The notes: generated from the letters alone by a model not told the origin. Shown: positions 5,559-12,312, numbered from the stretch's first letter. The stretch is 12,389 bases of DNA from an uncultured Selenomonadaceae bacterium (GCA_905235425.1 CAJOKY010000039.1:1-12389), one strand, 5' to 3'. A program made the numbers and translations.

Positions 5559-7073
5559 TTAAATTTTAGAGAAAAAATTTTTTATGGCGTCGACAAGTCC
5601 GGCTATTGTAAATTCCTCTGCGACAATGTCAGCAGTAACGCCGAAATCTTTTAAAGTCTGCGCGGTAATTGGACCAATGGCGGCGGTTTTAAACTGCGCG
5701 AAAATTTCTGTACCAAGCGCGGCGACAAAATTTTTAACGGTTGATGAACTGGTAAACGTCACGAAGTCAATTTGCCCTGCGTCAAGCAAAGATTTAATTT
5801 CGGCAATATTTTCTACAGCTGATTCAGTTTTGTACGCGGGAGCTACGGTGACTTCTGCGCCGAAATTTTTTAAGGCGTCGGGTAAAATATCGCGTGCCAC
5901 TTCTGCGCGGACGATTAAAATTTTAGGGATTAGGGAGCAGGGAACAGGTATTAGTTTTTTAAAGGCGTCGATTAAACCTTCTGCGCGAAAATCTTTTGGT
6001 ACAACGTCAGCAATTATGCCGAAATTTTCAAGACATTCAGCCGTAGCAGAGCCGATAGCCGCCACCTTCGCCGTAGCCAATGCGCGGGCGTCAAGCTTAA
6101 AATTTTTATTCAGCCGTTCAAAAAATTTCTCAACGCCGTTTGTACTGGTGAAAATCAGCCAATCGTACGATCTTAAATTTTTTATCGCGTCATCAAGACT
6201 GCGGTAGTTATCGGAAGGCGCGGTAATTTTTATTGTGGGAAATTCAATAACTTCAGCACCGAGATTTTCAAGTTGCCGTGTAAGCTTAGACGCTTGCGCT
6301 CTTGTACGGGTATTTAAAAACTTTTTGCCGAATAAAATTTTGTTGTCGAACCAATTCAGCTTTTCGCGCAGGTTGACAACTTCACCGACAATAAAAATTG
6401 CAGGCGGCTTGATATTTTTAGACTCAACATCACGCGCGGCATTTTCAAGCGTCGTTACCAAAACTTCTTGAGAAAATTTTGTACCGTTGCGAATTACGGC
6501 GGCAGGCGTATTTTTAGCGCGACCATTTTCAATGAGTTTGTCTGTAATTTTCGGCAAATTGGCAATGCCCATTAAAAAAATCAGCGTGTCTGCACCGGTA
6601 GACAGTTCACGCCAATTAATACTTGATTCAGCCTTAGTCGGGTCTTCGTGTCCCGTGACTACGGTAAATGACGCCGCAACGCCGCGATGAGTTACGGGAA
6701 TACCCGCATAAGCCGGAACTGCAACTGCACTTGTCACGCCGGAAATTATTTCAAAGTCCAAATTATTTTCGCGCAGATATAAAGCCTCTTCGCCGCCGCG
6801 TCCAAATACAAAGGGGTCGCCGCCTTTAAGCCGCACGACGACATTATTTTTAGCGCCTTCTTCTACAAGCACTTTGTTAATTTCTTCCTGCGTCAAGGTA
6901 TGCTGTCCCGCCGCCTTGCCTACGTAAATTTTCTTTGCATTTGGCGCGTAGTTCAAAATACTTTCATCAGCAAGCCTGTCATAAATTACAACGTCAGCCG
7001 CTTTCAAAATTTCGCTTGCCTTCACGGTTAAAAGTCCCGCGTCGCCGGGTCCTGCGCCGATTAAATAAACCAT
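5559..7073 (-). CDS. cobA/hemD: Fused uroporphyrinogen-III C-methyltransferase / uroporphyrinogen-III synthase
   Basis: This bifunctional tetrapyrrole enzyme makes uroporphyrinogen III (HemD half) and methylates it twice with SAM to precorrin-2 (CobA half), feeding siroheme and cobalamin synthesis. The CobA/SUMT half (residues 1-245) shows the GAGPGDAGLLT loop (6-16), KGGDPFVFGRGGEE (83-96) and VVTGHEDP (138-145), all typical. The HemD half (about 246-504) has FTSTNGV (308-314), VAAIGSATAE (337-346) and FTSSSTVKNF, matching the synthase fold. The ATG at 7073 is chosen because AGAGGTG precedes it at good spacing. The upstream in-frame ORF to 7148 runs through the promoter and the gdhA terminator. 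Residues 374-383 (LIPVPCSLIP) are encoded by a dispersed heptamer repeat, probably a loop insertion. No other heme or cobalamin genes are in the window. Confidence 0.95.
   Translation of the reverse strand: MVYLIGAGPGDAGLLTVKASEILKAADVVIYDRLADESILNYAPNAKKIYVGKAAGQHTLTQEEINKVLVEEGAKNNVVVRLKGGDPFVFGRGGEEALYLRENNLDFEIISGVTSAVAVPAYAGIPVTHRGVAASFTVVTGHEDPTKAESSINWRELSTGADTLIFLMGIANLPKITDKLIENGRAKNTPAAVIRNGTKFSQEVLVTTLENAARDVESKNIKPPAIFIVGEVVNLREKLNWFDNKILFGKKFLNTRTRAQASKLTRQLENLGAEVIEFPTIKITAPSDNYRSLDDAIKNLRSYDWLIFTSTNGVEKFFERLNKNFKLDARALATAKVAAIGSATAECLENFGIIADVVPKDFRAEGLIDAFKKLIPVPCSLIPKILIVRAEVARDILPDALKNFGAEVTVAPAYKTESAVENIAEIKSLLDAGQIDFVTFTSSSTVKNFVAALGTEIFAQFKTAAIGPITAQTLKDFGVTADIVAEEFTIAGLVDAIKNFFSKI
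5926..5953. repeat. GGGANNA heptamer repeat inside the hemD coding region
   Basis: Four 7-nt units in register: GGGATTA, GGGAGCA, GGGAACA, GGTATTA. The same words form the intergenic repeat at 8671-8698, and a 16-nt stretch (TTTTAGGGATTAGGGA) is shared exactly. Here the repeat keeps the reading frame open and codes for LIPVPCSLIP between an FKKL helix end and the KILIVRAE strand of HemD. Confidence 0.8.
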
Positions 7074-7116
7074 TAAATTCACCTCTGTGCAACTGCTACA
7101 ATTAATGCAATGAATT

Positions 7117-7145
7117 ATTCTAGCAAAAGTTTTAAATCGGTACAA
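7117..7145 (-). promoter_or_regulatory. Promoter of cobA-hemD
   Basis: On the minus strand TTGTAC (7145-7140) and TAGAAT (7122-7117) are separated by 17 bp. They lie just downstream of the gdhA terminator and about 44 bp upstream of the cobA-hemD start. The position and spacing fit a vegetative promoter. Confidence 0.6.
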
Positions 7146-7146
7146 C

Positions 7147-7178
7147 AAAAAAAACGCGGCAGAAATTTTCCGTCGCGT
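7147..7178 (-). terminator. Intrinsic terminator of gdhA
   Basis: On the minus strand ACGCGACGG (7178-7170) pairs with CTGCCGCGT (7162-7154), with one mismatch and one G-U pair, around a 7-nt loop. It is followed by a run of eight T. It lies 54 bp after the gdhA stop and is oriented to end gdhA transcription. Confidence 0.85.
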
Positions 7179-7231
7179 CCTTTTGTGTCAGACTTTATTA
7201 AAATTTTAAAATGCTACTTAAAATTGAAGTG

Positions 7232-8581
7232 TTATACAAGACCTTGAGCTTCCATAGCTTCCGCAACTTTTTTGAAACCTGCAATGTTCGCGCCCATTAC
7301 CAAATTGTCGGGATCGCCGAAATCTATTGCATTTTTCTTTGCATTGCGGTAAATGTTCGCCATAATGTCTTTAAGTTTATTGTCAACTTCTTCAAACGTC
7401 CAGCTTAAGCGCTCGGAGTTTTGACTCATTTCAAGTGCCGATACAGCAACGCCGCCCGCATTTGCCGCCTTCGCCGGTCCGAAGAGAATTTTATTTTGCA
7501 GGAAGTAATCTATAGCGTCAAGCGTTGACGGCATGTTAGCGCCTTCGGCAACTACTTTACAACCGTTGTCAACCAAATGCTTTGCCGACTCTAAATCAAG
7601 TTCGCCTTGTGTCGCGCAGGGAAGAGCGATATCACATTTAACACTCCATACGCCGCGACAACCTTCATGATATTCAGCATTGGGATGAGTTTGAATATAT
7701 TCTTTGATACGTCCGCGATGACCTTCCTTGATATCTTTGACAGTGTTAATATCAATGCCATCGGGGTCGTAAACATAACCGTCCGAATCAGAGCAGGTGA
7801 CAACCTTTGCGCCAAATTCCTGCGCCTTCTGTATCGCGTAAGTGGCAACGTTGCCGGAACCGCTGACAGAAACAACTTTACCCTGCAAGCTGATGCCTTT
7901 TTCGTCAAGCATATTTTTCACGAAGTACAAAAGACCGTAGCCCGTCGCTTCGGTACGCGTCAAACTGCCGCCGTAAGTCAAGCCCTTGCCTGTAAGTACC
8001 GCAGAATCATAAGCGTCACGAATGCGCTTGTACTGTCCGAAAAGGTAACCGATTTCACGTCCGCCTACGCCGATATCGCCTGCCGGTACGTCAACGTGAG
8101 GACCAATGTGGCGATAAAGCTCCGTCATAAAAGCTTGGCAGAATTTCATAACTTCGTTGTCGGATTTACCTTTGGGATCGAAGTCCGAACCGCCTTTGCC
8201 GCCGCCAATCGGTAAACTGGTAAGCGAATTTTTGAAGACCTGTTCAAATGCCAAAAACTTCAAAATGCTGAGGTTTACGCTGGGGTGAAAACGCAAGCCG
8301 CCTTTGTAAGGACCGATAGCCGAGTTCATTTGTACGCGATAGCCGCGATTGATATGCGTTTCGTTTTTATCGTCCTGCCAAACTACGCGGAAAGTTACAA
8401 TTCTTTCAGGCTCAATCATACGTTCAAGCATTTTTTCCGCCTTGTACTGCGGATTTTTTTCCAAGAAAGGTATAATCGACGTAAAAACTTCGCGCACCGT
8501 GTTATAAAATTCCGGCTGGTCGGGATCGCGCTGTTTAACTAACGCAAGAACATCATCCACATAATTTTGCATAACTGACAT
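7232..8581 (-). CDS. gdhA: Glutamate dehydrogenase, probably NADP-dependent
   Basis: The enzyme interconverts 2-oxoglutarate plus ammonium and glutamate, here most likely in the assimilatory direction. The 449-aa length fits the small hexameric bacterial class (E. coli GdhA is about 447 aa). Visible motifs are IGPYKGGLRFHPS (89-101, substrate lysine), LPIGGGKGGSDFDPKG (123-138, with the catalytic-region Lys129), VPAGDIGVGGREIGY (165-179, with Asp169) and the Rossmann loop SGSGNVA (240-246). The acidic-turn segment CSDSDGYVYDPDG resembles NADP-type enzymes, but coenzyme choice is inference. The ATG at 8581 has AAGGAGG 8 nt upstream. That site lies inside a potential hairpin (8588-8608). The gene ends at a strong terminator, so it is probably monocistronic or the last gene of its transcript. 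Confidence 0.97.
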   Translation of the reverse strand: MSVMQNYVDDVLALVKQRDPDQPEFYNTVREVFTSIIPFLEKNPQYKAEKMLERMIEPERIVTFRVVWQDDKNETHINRGYRVQMNSAIGPYKGGLRFHPSVNLSILKFLAFEQVFKNSLTSLPIGGGKGGSDFDPKGKSDNEVMKFCQAFMTELYRHIGPHVDVPAGDIGVGGREIGYLFGQYKRIRDAYDSAVLTGKGLTYGGSLTRTEATGYGLLYFVKNMLDEKGISLQGKVVSVSGSGNVATYAIQKAQEFGAKVVTCSDSDGYVYDPDGIDINTVKDIKEGHRGRIKEYIQTHPNAEYHEGCRGVWSVKCDIALPCATQGELDLESAKHLVDNGCKVVAEGANMPSTLDAIDYFLQNKILFGPAKAANAGGVAVSALEMSQNSERLSWTFEEVDNKLKDIMANIYRNAKKNAIDFGDPDNLVMGANIAGFKKVAEAMEAQGLV

Positions 8582-8582
8582 A

Positions 8583-8613
8583 AAAAATTCCTCCTTACAT
8601 TGGAGGAAATTTT
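8583..8613 (-). promoter_or_regulatory. Hairpin that can sequester the gdhA Shine-Dalgarno
   Basis: Bases 8588-8594 (TTCCTCC) and 8602-8608 (GGAGGAA) are perfect inverted repeats with a 7-nt loop. Four further A-T pairs form after one mismatch. In the transcript the 3' arm is the gdhA Shine-Dalgarno. If the RNA starts upstream of 8608, the ribosome site would be buried. With the promoter at 8609-8637 the start would fall at about 8602 and the 5' arm would be lost, so the effect depends on the start site. Confidence 0.45.
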
Positions 8614-8637
8614 ATCACGTTATAATTTTTTTGTATA
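8609..8637 (-). promoter_or_regulatory. Candidate gdhA promoter
   Basis: TATACA (8637-8632) and TAAAAT (8614-8609) on the minus strand are 17 bp apart. An alternative -10, TATAAC (8624-8619), lies 10 bp upstream with a weak -35. A TTGTATA word occurs both at 8631-8637 and at 8657-8663, the second within a TGTATACA palindrome, which could be an operator. Confidence 0.45.
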
Positions 8638-8670
8638 GATTCTCTAACCAAAAATATTGTATACATTTTA

Positions 8671-8728
8671 GGGATTAGGGAACAGGGATTAGGGAGCAGA
8701 ATTCTAAATTCTTAATTCTTAATTTCTT
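8671..8728. repeat. Composite heptamer repeat after ubiX (GGGANNA then ATTCTTA units)
   Basis: Bases 8671-8698 are four 7-nt units: GGGATTA, GGGAACA, GGGATTA, GGGAGCA. After a 2-nt break, 8701-8728 are four units of ATTCTAA, ATTCTTA, ATTCTTA, ATTTCTT. The TAA stop codon of ubiX (8719-8721) lies inside the third ATTC unit. The GGGANNA block matches the repeat inside hemD at 5926-5953. No terminator is visible in this ubiX-gdhA gap. Confidence 0.75.
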
Positions 8729-9285
8729 TTTCCGCCTTGCCATTCTTTGATATCGGCAGGTAAGCCGAGCTGGAATAAAATTTTATTGACAATGTGGTTT
8801 ACATGAGATTCAATTGTAGGCTCGGTGTTGTAGAATGTCATAACCGGCGGCATAATCACGACGCCCAAATTTGCCAAATCATTCATATTGCGAAGGTGTA
8901 TTCGGCTGAAAGGCATCTCACGCGGCACCAAAATTAATTTGCGTCTTTCCTTAACGCAAACATCGGCGGCGCGTAAAAGTAAATTGTCGCTGTAACCGCA
9001 GGCAATTCCCGCAACCGTTTTCATGGTGCAGGGAACAATTACCATGCCTTCGACTACAAAACTGCCGCTTGCAATAGCCGCGTCCATTTCGTGAACGTCA
9101 TAAACTACGTCGGCAAGGCGTTTGATATCGTAAACATCAAATTCCGTCTCGTCGCGAATTGTAAGTTCGCCTCCGTCGGTAATTATCAAGTGCGTTTCTA
9201 CGTCGTCCATTTCTTTTAATTTTTGTAAAAGAGTAACAGCTATCAAAATTCCGCTTGCGCCTGTTATTCCGATAATCAGCCGCAT
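8719..9285 (-). CDS. ubiX: UbiX-family flavin prenyltransferase
   Basis: UbiX enzymes attach a dimethylallyl group to FMN to make the prenylated flavin cofactor used by UbiD-type decarboxylases. The 188-aa product opens MRLIIGITGASG, the family FMN-binding start, and contains SGSFVVEGMVIVPCTMKT (residues 73-90). It continues with RAADVCVKERRKLILVPREMP (105-125, split: RAADVCVKERRKL and ILVPREMP) and FYNTEPTI (151-158). Lys112, Arg122 and Tyr152 correspond to known active-site residues. The C-terminal arginine appears replaced by Lys168, a conservative change. The ATG at 9285 lies 8 nt after GGAGG, within a near-perfect GGAGGTGAT. The in-frame GTG at 9294 overlaps that site and is rejected. 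No ubiD partner is in the window. The stop codon falls in a heptamer repeat, and the array 9303-9428 lies directly upstream. Confidence 0.93.
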   Translation of the reverse strand: MRLIIGITGASGILIAVTLLQKLKEMDDVETHLIITDGGELTIRDETEFDVYDIKRLADVVYDVHEMDAAIASGSFVVEGMVIVPCTMKTVAGIACGYSDNLLLRAADVCVKERRKLILVPREMPFSRIHLRNMNDLANLGVVIMPPVMTFYNTEPTIESHVNHIVNKILFQLGLPADIKEWQGGKRN

Positions 9286-9302
9286 TTGAATCACCTCCGA
9301 AT

Positions 9303-9428
9303 TTAGCTGTTAGCCGTTAGCCGTTAGCCGGTAGCTGTTAGCTTTTAGCCGGTAGCTGTTAGCTTTTAGCCGTTAGCTAATTGCTAATCGCTAATCGCTA
9401 ATTGCTAATCACTAATCACTAATCACTA
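9303..9428. repeat. Large heptanucleotide repeat array, 18 units, with internal inversion
   Basis: Exactly 126 bases read as 18 units of 7. Units 1-11 (9303-9379) are TTAGCCG, TTAGCTG, TTAGCTT, GTAGCTG and a final TTAGCTA. Units 12-18 (9380-9428) are ATTGCTA, ATCGCTA and ATCACTA. The second part is close to the inverted complement of the first (GCTAAT against GTTAGC), with a TTAGCTAA palindrome at the switch (9373-9380). The RNA could therefore fold into a long imperfect hairpin with pairing every 7 nt. The TAG stop codon of the HAD gene (9428-9426) is made by the last unit, and the array ends 8 nt before the ubiX ribosome binding site. It fills the whole gap between the two genes. Confidence 0.9.
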
Positions 9429-10124
9429 GACATTAAAGAAAAATTTTGAACCGATAACTTCATGGTAGGAGCGAATTTTAACGCAATCAAACTCTGTATC
9501 TTCAACTTGTCTTTCTCCGATATACCAAAAAGGCGTTATGCCGAGATTTGACGCACCTTTAATGTCACGTTCCAAACTGTCGCCGAAGTACGCCGCGTCT
9601 TTAGCGTCTACATTTAACTTTTTAAGCGCCAGTTCAAACATAATCGGTGCGGGCTTTTCAAGTCCCGTCTCTTCACTGCTTACCATAAAATCTATGTAAT
9701 CGCACAAGCCCAGCTGATGAATTTTTCTGTACTGAATCTGCGCGGTCATGTCAGTGCAAAGGGCAATTTTTATGCCGTTCTCTTTCAGCTTGCGTATAAA
9801 TTCCGCCGCGCCGTCGAAAGTTTTCATGCCCTTTAAAAAATTGCTCCAGTAGCACTCGTACATTTCGCCAATGTAATGAAAAGGATTTTTTCCGAGAAGT
9901 TCAAGCGTATTTTGAAAGAATAAAATCCTGCTGTGCCGTGAGCCGCCGTCCGTTAATCGCTCCTTTACTATTCGACGCCCTTCGCAATATGCCTTCAAAA
10001 AATTTTCCTTGTCCACTGCCAAGTTTTTTTCTGCAAATTCGCAAAGACTTTTCACCGCAACTTTATCATTTGCCAAGTAGCTGTAAAGCGTGCCGTCAAT
10101 GTCGAAGATAACGCCTTTAACCAA
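9426..10124 (-). CDS. HAD-superfamily hydrolase, phosphatase-like
   Basis: The 232-aa protein has all four HAD motifs: FDIDGT (residues 7-12, nucleophile Asp8 and acid/base Asp10), CTDMT (123-127), a Lys at 157 in GLEKPAP, and GDSLERDIKG (181-190). The segment between motifs I and II (about 18-95) is a helical C1-type cap, as in phosphoglycolate phosphatase and YjjG-like nucleotidases. Small phosphorylated metabolites are the likely substrates, but the actual substrate cannot be told. The start is TTG at 10124, just before VKGVIFDID; no in-frame ATG precedes the motif and AAGGG lies about 11 nt upstream. It follows the unknown gene by 22 bp, suggesting co-transcription. The final codon and stop run directly into the heptamer array. 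Confidence 0.88.
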   Translation of the reverse strand: MVKGVIFDIDGTLYSYLANDKVAVKSLCEFAEKNLAVDKENFLKAYCEGRRIVKERLTDGGSRHSRILFFQNTLELLGKNPFHYIGEMYECYWSNFLKGMKTFDGAAEFIRKLKENGIKIALCTDMTAQIQYRKIHQLGLCDYIDFMVSSEETGLEKPAPIMFELALKKLNVDAKDAAYFGDSLERDIKGASNLGITPFWYIGERQVEDTEFDCVKIRSYHEVIGSKFFFNV

Positions 10125-10146
10125 AGTACCACCGTCCCTTTTTCGA

Positions 10147-11469
10147 CTAGTCGGAAATTTTTTCTATGCAGTTAATACGCAACCAAATTTTTTCTGACTC
10201 GTCTGTTAAAATTTCGTCAATTTCTTTCAATTTGCTTTTACAAATTTTGCCGAAACGCTTTATATTTTCGTCTATATTTGCACTGTCGGAATTTGTCTGT
10301 GTTTCATTCAGCGAGTTGCGATATGAAGTAAGAATTTCAAGTACACGCTCTGCCGCTGTCTTTTTCACAATTTCTTGACGTAAATGCCCGTCCAATACGT
10401 AGCTGACTAAATCTGAAATTGTTTCATCTGAAATTGGTTCAGTCACGGCGGATTCAGATATCTCGTCGTTATAGATTCTAAAAACGTGTGTAGTCGCGCC
10501 ATTAACTTTTGGATATTCGCAAACTGCGCGTACAAAATCCGGCATAGTTTCAAAAAGTTCTATTCTCAAAATTACTTGTCGAATTTTTTCAGTAAGTGTT
10601 TCAGTAACCAGTGAAAAAGGAGGATAAACTTCTTTATTCGCAGAGTTTAAATCTTGTAAATGTCCGGCGTTAATGAATTGGTCATAAATATTCTGCGCGT
10701 CGGCATTGAAATTTTTTAAATCTGCGCGAACTTTTTTCACGTTAGGTAACAATTCCTGCGGCAATGAAAGTTTTTGCAATTCAGAAAGTACGTCGGCTTT
10801 TTCAACAACGTAATTTTCAAAATGCAATATCAAGTATTCTGTCAAATTTTTTATCGATATCGCGTAACGTATAGGCGAAGTGTCAGCGCCTTCGTCAAAT
10901 TTGGTTTTCAGCGCGAGCCAATCAAGTGACAACATATTAACTTCTTCCATATCTACTGTAACTGTTTTAGACTTGTAGTCATCATACATATGACACAATT
11001 CATCCATGTTTTTTCTTAATCTATACTTTCTTTTTAATCTTTCTTCGTTATAATATTTGCTCCAGTCTTTGATTTGACGTTTAACGTTTTCATCTAGGTC
11101 TGCATAACAAATCACATCAAAATATACACAGTTATCAAGAGAATTCCACCGGTCTATGGGTTTAGTGTTCTTTATTTCACACCACCATCTTTTCCATGAT
11201 ATATAATATAAATGAAAAGATGATATAGGAGGTTCAATCAGCTCCATATCAATAAGTCTCTTGATTTCTGAATCGTATTCTTCTTTAATCACTTCATCGG
11301 TCAGTTCACACATTTTGAAAATGCGAGCCCATTTATGTTCATTATATGTATCTGCACGATATTTGAAGTAATCGTAGAATCTTTGATAGTTGTCTTTTTC
11401 TGTTAAAGAATTATCATATCGAAAATTTGCATCACAACCAACAAATGTATTATAAGCTCTTTCCATCAT
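10147..11469 (-). CDS. Hypothetical protein, no family recognised
   Basis: The 440-aa product is soluble-looking, strongly charged and mostly helical, with no signal peptide, membrane segment or catalytic motif I can name. The N-terminal region (residues 1-170) is rich in Tyr, Trp and charged residues, with W92, W95 and W96 in ISWKRWWCEIK, and a basic stretch RLKRKYRLRK at 144-153. The C-terminal part (about 220-440) is helical with Leu/Glu/Lys patterns that could form coiled coils. Tandem ATG codons at 11469 and 11466 follow AAAGGAAG; either could start, and the longer ORF back to 11661 runs through a palindrome and is rejected. DNA for the N-terminal third looks more AT-rich than the rest. 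It precedes the HAD gene by 22 bp. Confidence 0.7.
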   Translation of the reverse strand: MMERAYNTFVGCDANFRYDNSLTEKDNYQRFYDYFKYRADTYNEHKWARIFKMCELTDEVIKEEYDSEIKRLIDMELIEPPISSFHLYYISWKRWWCEIKNTKPIDRWNSLDNCVYFDVICYADLDENVKRQIKDWSKYYNEERLKRKYRLRKNMDELCHMYDDYKSKTVTVDMEEVNMLSLDWLALKTKFDEGADTSPIRYAISIKNLTEYLILHFENYVVEKADVLSELQKLSLPQELLPNVKKVRADLKNFNADAQNIYDQFINAGHLQDLNSANKEVYPPFSLVTETLTEKIRQVILRIELFETMPDFVRAVCEYPKVNGATTHVFRIYNDEISESAVTEPISDETISDLVSYVLDGHLRQEIVKKTAAERVLEILTSYRNSLNETQTNSDSANIDENIKRFGKICKSKLKEIDEILTDESEKIWLRINCIEKISD

Positions 11470-11500
11470 TAATACTTCCTTTCTTATATAAAGCTTAATA

Positions 11501-11528
11501 ATCTTATATCTACTCATATAATATACAA
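11501..11528 (-). promoter_or_regulatory. Weak candidate promoter for the hypothetical gene
   Basis: TTGTAT (11528-11523) and TAAGAT (11506-11501) on the minus strand are 16 bp apart in a very AT-rich leader. Several other TATA-like words are present, including two copies of TCTTATAT, so the choice is uncertain. Confidence 0.3.
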
Positions 11529-11565
11529 CTACAAATAAGTTTAGTGGAGCTGAATGTAAATAAGA

Positions 11566-11642
11566 TGTTAAAAGTGGAGGCGGTTTCAATTCGATTAAAT
11601 TTTTTATCGATGCGAATTGAAGACCGCCTATAAATTTTAACA
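11566..11642. repeat. Long interrupted palindrome between the CBS gene and the hypothetical gene
   Basis: An inner stem pairs 11578-11593 with 11613-11629: 16 bp with a single bulged base, arms AGGCGGTTTCAATTCG and its complement, loop 19 nt. An outer stem pairs 11566-11573 with 11635-11642 (TGTTAAAA and its complement). The element is about 77 bp and symmetric. No T run follows the stem on either strand, so it is not a normal intrinsic terminator. A small palindromic mobile element or a structured 3' end of the CBS transcript are the main options. Confidence 0.7.
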
Positions 11643-11667
11643 CGCCTGTTTCAAAATTCAACTCCGA

Positions 11668-12312
11668 TTAGCCAATTTTCGCGACGTGAACAATTTTGTA
11701 GCCGTGAATTTCAAGCTGGCGTTTAACGTCATCAAAGCCCTGAGTGCGGTCGTCAAGGCGCACGACAATTTCATAGCGCTTGCCGTCGTGACTGCAGGTT
11801 ATCAAGCTGTCGAGATTAACGCCGTTATCGGCAAAAATTTTCGTAATGGCGGCAACCGTGCCGATTTCGTTGCTGACTTCCAAAGTCATACGCGTTTTGT
11901 TGCCGCGCGGCAGTCCCATAACGTCGACAAAAGTTTTCAAAATATCGGTAGCGGTGATAATGGCGCCGACTTCAGAAAGTACGGGCAAGCCGCCGACTTT
12001 GTTTTGGTACATAATGAGCGCCGCCTCTTCAATCGTCGCGTCTTCATTTACCGTGACAACTTTTGTCTGCATAATATCTTTTACGCTGAGTTTGTCAAGG
12101 AGTGCGCGAATTTCAAATTTGGAAAGGGAAGTTGCAGGAGACGGCGTAACGCGCATAATGTCACGATCGCTTAAGTAGCCTACAAGTTTGCCGTTATCAA
12201 TTACAAGCATTCTATGAAATTTATGTTTCTTCATCAATCTATCTACTTCGCCGATAGTTGCGTTGCTCGTCACGCTGACGGGATGTTTAGTCATTCTGTT
12301 TGCCACAAACAT
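11668..12312 (-). CDS. CBS-CBS-ACT domain protein, AcuB-like
   Basis: The 214-aa protein has two CBS motifs (about residues 4-58 and 78-133) forming a Bateman module, typically an adenine-nucleotide sensor. Landmarks are RMLVIDNGKLVGYLSDRDIM in the first and GGLPVLSEVGAIITATDIL in the second. An ACT domain follows (about 142-205, MTLEVSNEIGTVAAITKIFA), usually a small-ligand sensor. This order and length match B. subtilis AcuB, linked to acetoin use, but no acetoin genes are nearby, so the physiological role is open. The ATG at 12312 lies 8 nt after AAGGAG; the in-frame GTG at 12321 touches that site and is rejected. A heptamer array lies immediately upstream, so the promoter is probably beyond the window. 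Confidence 0.88.
   Translation of the reverse strand: MFVANRMTKHPVSVTSNATIGEVDRLMKKHKFHRMLVIDNGKLVGYLSDRDIMRVTPSPATSLSKFEIRALLDKLSVKDIMQTKVVTVNEDATIEEAALIMYQNKVGGLPVLSEVGAIITATDILKTFVDVMGLPRGNKTRMTLEVSNEIGTVAAITKIFADNGVNLDSLITCSHDGKRYEIVVRLDDRTQGFDDVKRQLEIHGYKIVHVAKIG

Noticed and set aside
5584..6207. Long plus-strand open frame opposite cobA-hemD
   Set aside because: It is a shadow of the conserved CobA-HemD frame; its translation is Ser/Ala-rich without any recognisable domain and it has no ribosome site.
7074..7148. N-terminal extension of cobA-hemD by 25 codons
   Set aside because: It overlaps the promoter and the end of the gdhA terminator; the SUMT family starts at the MVYLIGAGPG methionine at 7073.
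7607..8215. Plus-strand open frame of about 200 codons opposite gdhA
   Set aside because: gdhA on the other strand is unmistakable along the whole stretch; the plus frame has no family features.
9303..9428. CRISPR array
   Set aside because: The units are 7 nt and contiguous, without 20-40 nt spacers or long conserved repeats, and no cas genes are present.
10144..10153. 10-bp palindrome CGACTAGTCG at the end of the hypothetical gene
   Set aside because: It has no loop or flanking T run and overlaps the stop codon; it is too short to interpret as a terminator or operator.
11470..11661. N-terminal extension of the hypothetical gene by 64 codons
   Set aside because: It would run through the 77-bp palindrome and a promoter-like AT-rich leader, while a good ribosome site precedes the ATG pair at 11469 and 11466.
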